NCBI RefSeq assembly: GCF_003315135.1
Contig: NZ_QNRK01000035.1
Span: 1 to 64,000, forward strand
DNA length: 64,000 nucleotides
Reading direction: 5' to 3'
Source of the DNA: Roseiarcus fermentans
Lineage (GTDB): Bacteria > Pseudomonadota > Alphaproteobacteria > Rhizobiales > Beijerinckiaceae
The notes under the pieces are model-generated. The model ran no database searches, had not been told where the DNA came from, and worked only from the letters and a program-made list of their open reading frames with translations. The position numbers and the translations under genes are program-made. This document shows, one piece after another, positions 59,188 to 64,000 of the stretch; within the stretch, counting starts at the first letter, position 1, and each line of letters opens with the position of its first letter.

Positions 59188-59394
59188 TCAGTCGAGATCT
59201 TCCTCGACGATCATACGGTCGATGTTCGTAAGCTTCTTGGCGATCTTAACCAAGGCCTCGCGTAACGGTTCCGAAGTCGTGTACTGTGCGCTCACGCCGA
59301 AGGCGGTTTGAACCAAGCTCATTTCATAGGGCGACAGCGTCTCGCGCCGTATCCGCCGCTTCCCCTTCTCGGTCGTCAATTTTTCCGTCGGCAC
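59188..59394 (-). CDS. Small hypothetical protein (68 aa)
   Basis: GTG 59394 with AAGGA about ten bases upstream. The product is charged, with a basic start (KLTTEKGKRRIRRET) and a helical end (LREALVKIAKKLTNIDRMIVEEDLD). It could be a small regulator or antitoxin-like protein; nothing decisive is visible. It precedes no obvious partner in the same orientation. Confidence 0.45.
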   Translation of the reverse strand: MPTEKLTTEKGKRRIRRETLSPYEMSLVQTAFGVSAQYTTSEPLREALVKIAKKLTNIDRMIVEEDLD

Positions 59395-59557
59395 TGTCTC
59401 GGTTCCTTCGTCGGGCGCTAGCGAGCGTCACCGACGGAGCGGCAAGGAAGAGAGATTACGTAACGCCATCACCGCCGCCGCCGCAAGGGGACCGGGTGCT
59501 GACTGATCGCCCGGGCCTGGGCGCCCGCAGGGCGTGGAGATGAAGCTTCGGTTCCGA

Positions 59558-60142
59558 TTATCCCTCGTTGACGAGCGTTACACCGAGAGCGTTCAATGCC
59601 GGAATGAGCGCACGGAGCCGCACGATGTCGACCGCCTTGCTCGCCATGAGTTTCGTCGCTACCGCGCGGTCATAAACTGCGATGCATTGTGCCGCAGTGA
59701 GGCGAGAAAGATACAAAATCCCATCGACGGCGAAGCGCTTGTAGAATTCCTGGCTCAAGAGGCGACCGGTCTCCTGCGCCTTTGCGCGGCTTGCGTCCGT
59801 GGTCACACCACGCTTCAGGAGGCCGGTCGTTCTGAGATCGACCACGATCAGCGGTGACCGGACGGTGATCGTCGATGCGGCCCAATCCGAGACCTCACTT
59901 GCGTGCAGAGTGCGATCGGTCTGGTCTTCGAAGCGATCTCGAACAATCGTCTCCGCGACCCCAGTCATAAGGTCTCGAGCGAGATAGACGAGTTGGAAGG
60001 ACCGGTCGGGACTCGCGAAGCGAGTCTGTCCGTAACCCATTCCGAGGGGCTGCCCCGAATGAACTTTGGGTATCACCCTCAGATAATTGCGGGGCTGGAA
60101 CCGGATCGACAGTTCCCGGACGATTTCCGGATCCAGCTTCAC
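59558..60142 (-). CDS. RES-domain toxin
   Basis: 194 residues, typical for RES toxins: NYLRVIPKVHSGQPLGMGYGQTRFASPDRSFQLVYLARDLMTGVAETIVRDRF carries the Arg, Tyr and Glu positions of the NAD-degrading fold. RES enzymes deplete NAD+ and are paired with Xre/MbcA/ParS antitoxins. Its gene lies three bases after such an antitoxin gene, next to the replication operon, which fits a plasmid-addiction module. Confidence 0.88.
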   Translation of the reverse strand: MKLDPEIVRELSIRFQPRNYLRVIPKVHSGQPLGMGYGQTRFASPDRSFQLVYLARDLMTGVAETIVRDRFEDQTDRTLHASEVSDWAASTITVRSPLIVVDLRTTGLLKRGVTTDASRAKAQETGRLLSQEFYKRFAVDGILYLSRLTAAQCIAVYDRAVATKLMASKAVDIVRLRALIPALNALGVTLVNEG

Positions 60143-60145
60143 GAA

Positions 60146-60871
60146 CTAGCCGAAGTCGCGTTCGGCTGCGGCGGCGACCTCGGCGATGCGCCCCTGCTTC
60201 AGGCGCTCGAGGGGCGGAGTCTTGTCTCCCGTCGGGTGCGGCCTTGTCAGCCAAAGCCACGCGGCGCGAGGATTGGCGATGATCTTCGTAATCCGCGCCA
60301 TGCCTTCGATGGGACGTCCATCGATGAACTGAGCCAGCGGGTAGACGTGCTTCCGCTCACCCTTCAGCAAGCCGATGACGGCTCCACGTTTTTGCCAGTC
60401 GTGCAGTGTCGAACGCCTCGTTCCGAAATCCCGCTCGATCTTTCCCGGGCCCGCCACTGAGCCAGCCCAGTCTTCCAGCCGAACCGGAGTGGCATATGCG
60501 GCGACGCGGTTGCGGCCTTCCTCCACCGGCAGCAGTTCGCCAAATCCCTCACCCTGGCTCTCCTCGACCGGCGCCTGGGCCGCTACGGCAATGAGACGCT
60601 TGTTGGCCGTCCTGCCGGAGGCCAGCCTGGATACCGGATCGACAAAAGCTTGGGCGACTTCTTCGGCAGGATGCACGATCCGGGACTGCTGCAGGGGCGA
60701 GTGTTTCGCGGCGATCTTCAAAGTTGCAACGACGGCGCGCACTGTCGTCTCGATCTCGGCCTTGGGCGCCGCGGGATTGTGCTTGATCAAAACGGCCGCG
60801 ATGTCGTTGGCCGCCGACCTTGTGATCGTAACTGGCGCTCTCGCGTGCTTCTGAGTGTTGCTCGGCGCCAT
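60146..60871 (-). CDS. Antitoxin of the Xre/MbcA/ParS type, RES partner
   Basis: 241 residues, long for this family. The C-terminal part has a helix-turn-helix (ERDFGTRRSTLHDWQKRGAVIGLL) and the toxin-binding domain (QFIDGRPIEGMARITKIIANPRAAWLWLTRPHPTGDKTPPLERLKQGRIAEVAAAA), with the conserved W-L and P-L-D/E-L-K-G pattern. The N-terminal 130 residues are extra and unclassified. It precedes and is coupled to the RES toxin gene and probably represses the pair. Confidence 0.8.
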   Translation of the reverse strand: MAPSNTQKHARAPVTITRSAANDIAAVLIKHNPAAPKAEIETTVRAVVATLKIAAKHSPLQQSRIVHPAEEVAQAFVDPVSRLASGRTANKRLIAVAAQAPVEESQGEGFGELLPVEEGRNRVAAYATPVRLEDWAGSVAGPGKIERDFGTRRSTLHDWQKRGAVIGLLKGERKHVYPLAQFIDGRPIEGMARITKIIANPRAAWLWLTRPHPTGDKTPPLERLKQGRIAEVAAAAERDFG

Positions 60872-61117
60872 GACAGTCTCCGCTTGGGTGGAAGGATGTA
60901 TAGTCCAGATGGCACGGAATGTCCAGATCGTCCGATTGAGACGGCGCCAGCCGGATCGAGCCTATGTTTCCGCCGCGTCTTCGATGGCGACACGAAAGGT
61001 CACAGGGTCGCCGAGATCGCAGCTCCCTGACCAGAGGCCGGGTCGTTCTGAAATGCGTTCGATTGAGCACCCCGGAATTTGATGCCGTGACGACAAGCAT
61101 GCCGTACTCTTGGTGGC

Positions 61118-62344
61118 TTAGGCGCGCCTTTTTTGTCGAGCGGAGATGAGCGCCATCAGCATCGGCCCGATCGAAAAGGTGTTCGCTTGCGCCTTGCGGG
61201 TGAGTTCCCGGAGATAGCCTCCAGCGCTCGTGATCGCATTTCCGCGTTGGAGGATTGCTGCGATCACGATCGCGGCGGATTTCTCACCCAGGATGGTCTG
61301 CGCCTCCTCCCAGGCGCTCGGGCTGACGCCGAGCGCGGATCGCACGACGCTGGCGGCCGCAAGAAGGTCTCGCCAATGCGAGATGCCCCCTCGAGCATAA
61401 TCGTTGATGTCGGGGCAGGCGTCGAGAACCATACCCAAGGGGAAGACGGTCTCCCCTACCCTCTTGAGCTCGGGATGAAGGGCGATGGGTTCGCCGACCC
61501 CGCTTCTTTCGGAAGCCGGTTCAAGATCAATAAGGGGTTCTGGATTTGAATTCTGTATGTGACGCTCAATCTGGGACTCATTGGCGCTCATATTTGTTGT
61601 TTCGGCCTGCGTTTCCAGGAGGATGCGGATATCGTCGGCAAGTTGGGATAACGTTTCGGCAGCCTCCTCGAGTTGCTGCCGCGTTGCGGCCCTGGGAAGG
61701 CCCTCCACAGCCGCCCGGAAGGCTGCGTGGACGTCCTGCCAGCTTGCCGGCCCCCGCCCTTCCCTGCGCGTCGGAACGCCTTCCTCGATCCCCGTTGCAA
61801 TCATCTTGGCGATGTCGCGCCGGCAGAGCGTGATCCGTTCCCGGGCGAGTTTGACGGCGCGCGCTTCCGCTTCGATCTCGGCGGCCAGGCCCTCGAACTC
61901 CTCGGCGCGGGCGATGAGCGGTGAGAGGTCGAAGCCGAACGCGAACTGAAGCTCCCCTCCCCTGCCCTTCCGCGCGTAGCGTTTGCCGTTCGGGCTGTCG
62001 CGACGGAGCACGAGCCCGGCGTCGACCAGGCCTGCCAGATGCCGGCGCAGCGTCGAGGCGGGCATCCCATGCGCTCGCAAAGAGAGTTGCTCATTCGAGG
62101 GGAAGACGATCAGGTCATCCCCCGAGAGCGTCGTCTCCGGATAGAAGCTCAGCAGGGCGTTGAGCACGCTGAGCGCCCGCTCGGACACGCCGAGTCGAGG
62201 CCGCGCGAGGCAGATGGCGCGAAACACCTGCCACTTGTGGACGACCTTGTCCGGCGGTCGGCGTGAAGCGACGACCTGCGCCGCCACATGGGCAAGCGTC
62301 AATGATCGCCGCCCAAAGGGCGTCGTCGGTTGATGAGTCTGCAT
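61118..62344 (-). CDS. repC: Plasmid replication initiator RepC
   Basis: 408 residues, normal for RepC. It begins TTPFGRRSLTLAHVAAQ and contains a winged-helix region (SNEQLSLRAHGMPASTLRRHLAGLVDAGLVLRRDSPNGKRYARKG) and a C-terminal domain (GISHWRDLLAAASVVRSALGVSPSAWEEA). RepC binds the origin inside its own coding sequence and sets copy number. It follows repB after 205 bases that encode a counter-transcribed RNA. The 246 bases after its stop hold no gene. Confidence 0.95.
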   Translation of the reverse strand: MQTHQPTTPFGRRSLTLAHVAAQVVASRRPPDKVVHKWQVFRAICLARPRLGVSERALSVLNALLSFYPETTLSGDDLIVFPSNEQLSLRAHGMPASTLRRHLAGLVDAGLVLRRDSPNGKRYARKGRGGELQFAFGFDLSPLIARAEEFEGLAAEIEAEARAVKLARERITLCRRDIAKMIATGIEEGVPTRREGRGPASWQDVHAAFRAAVEGLPRAATRQQLEEAAETLSQLADDIRILLETQAETTNMSANESQIERHIQNSNPEPLIDLEPASERSGVGEPIALHPELKRVGETVFPLGMVLDACPDINDYARGGISHWRDLLAAASVVRSALGVSPSAWEEAQTILGEKSAAIVIAAILQRGNAITSAGGYLRELTRKAQANTFSIGPMLMALISARQKRRA

Positions 62345-62396
62345 GTCCTTGCCTCAGTCGGGCAAAGGAAACCTGCTCACCGGAACGGCGCGACTC

Positions 62397-62427
62397 TTGA
62401 CAGTGATTCGCGGAAAGGAGTACTGAT
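62397..62427 (+). promoter_or_regulatory. Promoter of the counter-transcribed RNA
   Basis: TTGACA (62397-62402), an 18-base spacer and TACTGA (62421-62426), pointing against repABC. Confidence 0.7.
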
Positions 62428-62432
62428 GAGTT

Positions 62433-62486
62433 GCCAGAAACATCAGTAGGGCCTTCCGGAGCGGCGACGTTTCGGGGGGCCTTTTT
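62433..62486 (+). ncRNA. Counter-transcribed RNA of the repB-repC interval (incA-type)
   Basis: Between the promoter at 62397 and an intrinsic terminator (GGCCTTCC paired with GGGGGGCC, then TTTTT at 62482-62486). About 54 nt, antisense to the repC leader. In repABC plasmids such an RNA represses repC and causes incompatibility. Ends are estimated. Confidence 0.75.
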
Positions 62487-62549
62487 CTTTGCCTGAATGC
62501 TCCTTGGTGCGGGTGAACGTGGGCTACGCGGTGAAAACGGGCGAGCCGA

Positions 62550-63554
62550 TCAGCGGCCCTGCAGATAGTCCTCTCTGAGCGAAGCTAGTCGACCTTCGAT
62601 CCAGTCGGCGAACGAAACGCCATCGGAACGCGGTGCAGCGTCCCTCGAGATTGTCAGCGTCGCGGCCTTGGCCGTCTTCTTGATCGTCATGTAGACGCCG
62701 GCGGCGTCGGAGAGACTTGCAGCGCGGGAAACGTCCGGCTCGCCCGCCGCGGGCGACGCCAGCGCGGCTAAGACGGCCTCGAAACGCTCATCGGATGACA
62801 GGGCCTGAAAGTCGGGTTTGACAATGAGTTTGTCCCAGACGGTCCTGTCTCTCGGAACATGCGGAATGAGCGCGAGCCATCTCCGCCTCCCTACACCTGG
62901 GGCAGGACCGATTGCGACGATCAGATCTTCCGGGATGCGCTCGGCAACCTTGACCGACTCGGAGACGGTCGACACGGGCGCCGCCAGAGCGGCGGCAATG
63001 CGAATGATCGCCATGCCGCGCTCGTTGAGCCGCCGTGCGTACAAGCAGCGCTCGACGAAGGAGGTGTTCTTTCGCTCGTTGTTTTCCTGGCCTTGGGCGA
63101 CGAGCGCGTCTTCCTCGGACATGTCGGCCACGACGGCGCGGACAGCGATCATCGCGGCCTTCGCGATCCCGATTCTTCGGTGGCCGTATACCGTGACGTA
63201 TCGATCCGGGTCCCCAGATTTTGGCCGAACGAGCACCGGCACGCGTTGGCCGTCGCGAAGAATGCTCTCGCGCAGGCTGTCCATGTCCTGCGAGTCCGGA
63301 TCGTCGAGGCGGTCCCGGACCGGAGAAGGGTCGATGAGGTCAGGGTTGAGGTCGACGACGTGCTTGCCGGAGGCGAGCATACGCTGCAAGTCAGCGACTT
63401 GGCCGGCTTCATCGTTCATTTCACGGAGCAAAGAACCGAGTTTTCCGACCGCTGCGATGGGCCGTGGCGCCGGAGCGGAAGCAACGTTGGGGGCAGGGGG
63501 ACGATCCGCGCTTCCCGAAGAAAATGCGTGGTTCAGGAGATTTTTGCGGCTCAT
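62550..63554 (-). CDS. repB: Plasmid partition protein RepB (ParB family)
   Basis: 334 residues with a ParB domain: LNPDLIDPSPVRDRL, ILRDGQRVPVLVRPKSGDPDRYVTVYGHRRIGIAKA, AQGQENNERKNTSFVERCLYARRL and a helix-turn-helix (IRIAAALAAPVSTVSESVKVAERIP). It binds parS sites and works with RepA in segregation. It follows repA on the minus strand. A full parS palindrome (GTTNNNNGCNNNNAAC) was not found in the part of the operon inside the window. Confidence 0.94.
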   Translation of the reverse strand: MSRKNLLNHAFSSGSADRPPAPNVASAPAPRPIAAVGKLGSLLREMNDEAGQVADLQRMLASGKHVVDLNPDLIDPSPVRDRLDDPDSQDMDSLRESILRDGQRVPVLVRPKSGDPDRYVTVYGHRRIGIAKAAMIAVRAVVADMSEEDALVAQGQENNERKNTSFVERCLYARRLNERGMAIIRIAAALAAPVSTVSESVKVAERIPEDLIVAIGPAPGVGRRRWLALIPHVPRDRTVWDKLIVKPDFQALSSDERFEAVLAALASPAAGEPDVSRAASLSDAAGVYMTIKKTAKAATLTISRDAAPRSDGVSFADWIEGRLASLREDYLQGR

Positions 63555-63672
63555 AGCGCTGCCCCATTTGTGCGCCCGCCAGCAACGGCGATGAATTTCG
63601 CCGCGGCGAAAGTTTTCGGAATGCCCGAAATCGCGCGCATGGCGAACCCGATCGCCGGAAGGGTCCAGGCGG

Positions 63673-64000
63673 TCACTTTCGACCCCACGCCGACCGGATC
63701 AGACCAAGGATTTCCGCATTTACAGAGTTCACGCTTTCGAGCGCCCGATCATATGTGGATCGAGTGACCTGGGCTCTCTCAATCTCGTAGATTGTCTGGC
63801 TAGTGATTCCGGCATCCGAGATTGCCGATGACTTGACCGTTGGATTCTTGAGAACGTAGTCGCCGAAAATCATGCGCAGGAAGGCGGCCATCTGGCTTTG
63901 CGGTCCGTCACTCGGCTCGAACCGGGTAATCAGGTACCGGAGCCAATCATAGTTGCTGCGCGGACGTCCCGACGCTTTGGCGACTGTGTCGAGCAGAGAG
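63673..64000 (-). CDS. repA: Partition ATPase RepA (ParA family), C-terminal part
   Basis: The frame is open to the right edge; only the last 108 codons are present. The visible end (RSNYDWLRYLITRFEPSDG, AAFLRMIFGDYVLKNPTVKSSAISDAG, ITSQTIYEIERAQVTRSTYDRALESVNSVNAEI) is a RepA C-terminus. RepA is the Walker-type ATPase that represses repABC and moves plasmid copies. The Walker motifs lie beyond the window. Confidence 0.92.
   Translation of the reverse strand, partial: SLLDTVAKASGRPRSNYDWLRYLITRFEPSDGPQSQMAAFLRMIFGDYVLKNPTVKSSAISDAGITSQTIYEIERAQVTRSTYDRALESVNSVNAEILGLIRSAWGRK

Overview
This is a GC-rich alphaproteobacterial sequence, almost certainly part of a large self-transmissible plasmid. 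The right edge carries a repABC replication/partition operon (repA cut by the window edge, then repB, a counter-transcribed RNA and repC, all on the minus strand). That arrangement is typical of Hyphomicrobiales (Rhizobiales). No rRNA, tRNA, CRISPR array or chromosomal housekeeping block was seen.

Layout. 0-2.3 kb: a ParB-like protein (5' end outside the window) and a small gene. 2.3-5.0 kb: two secreted cell-wall hydrolases that share an N-terminal module, each followed by a small exported protein. 5-9.5 kb: plasmid maintenance and accessory genes (ssb, a Uma2-type nuclease, two related hypothetical proteins with repeated structured leaders). 9.8-17.9 kb: ParA-like proteins, a coupled three-gene operon, a repeat-rich gene-free stretch that may be oriT, a BRO-N protein and a MOBF relaxase-helicase. 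18.2-24.2 kb: an arsenic island with moaA, arsenite oxidase aioBA under a likely sigma-54 promoter, a decapitated aioR-like activator, a 3' fragment of arsM and an ArsN-like acetyltransferase. 24.7-43.6 kb: two minus-strand blocks of an I-type (Dot/Icm, IncI Tra) type IV secretion system: dotD-C-B, icmT, dotM, dotL, then dotI-H-G-F-E-P-N-O in the order of the Legionella icm region. 43.9-46 kb: two putative regulators. 46-57 kb: plus-strand transfer genes ending in dotA, interrupted by an ISL3-family element, then a DsbC-like protein. 57-60.9 kb: accessory genes and a RES/Xre-type toxin-antitoxin pair. 61-64 kb: repCBA.

How it fits together. The relaxase, the coupling protein DotL and the Dot/Icm-like channel form a conjugation system, and the arsenite oxidase island is its most obvious cargo. 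A short element with core GTTCGCGCCG lies in the transcription direction ahead of at least 17 genes or operons, usually 37-48 nt before the start codon. It joins the secretion genes, the relaxase operon and the two cell-wall hydrolase genes into one apparent regulon. The element is absent from rep, ssb and aio promoters.

The most novel candidate is the 2.3-5.0 kb region. A transglycosylase-like and an amidase-like enzyme carry the same N-terminal proline-rich segment, sit under the same element as the secretion system, and each has a small exported partner that could be an immunity protein. This looks like a plasmid-borne interbacterial toxin set tied to a Dot/Icm-type apparatus, but secretion and immunity are inferences.
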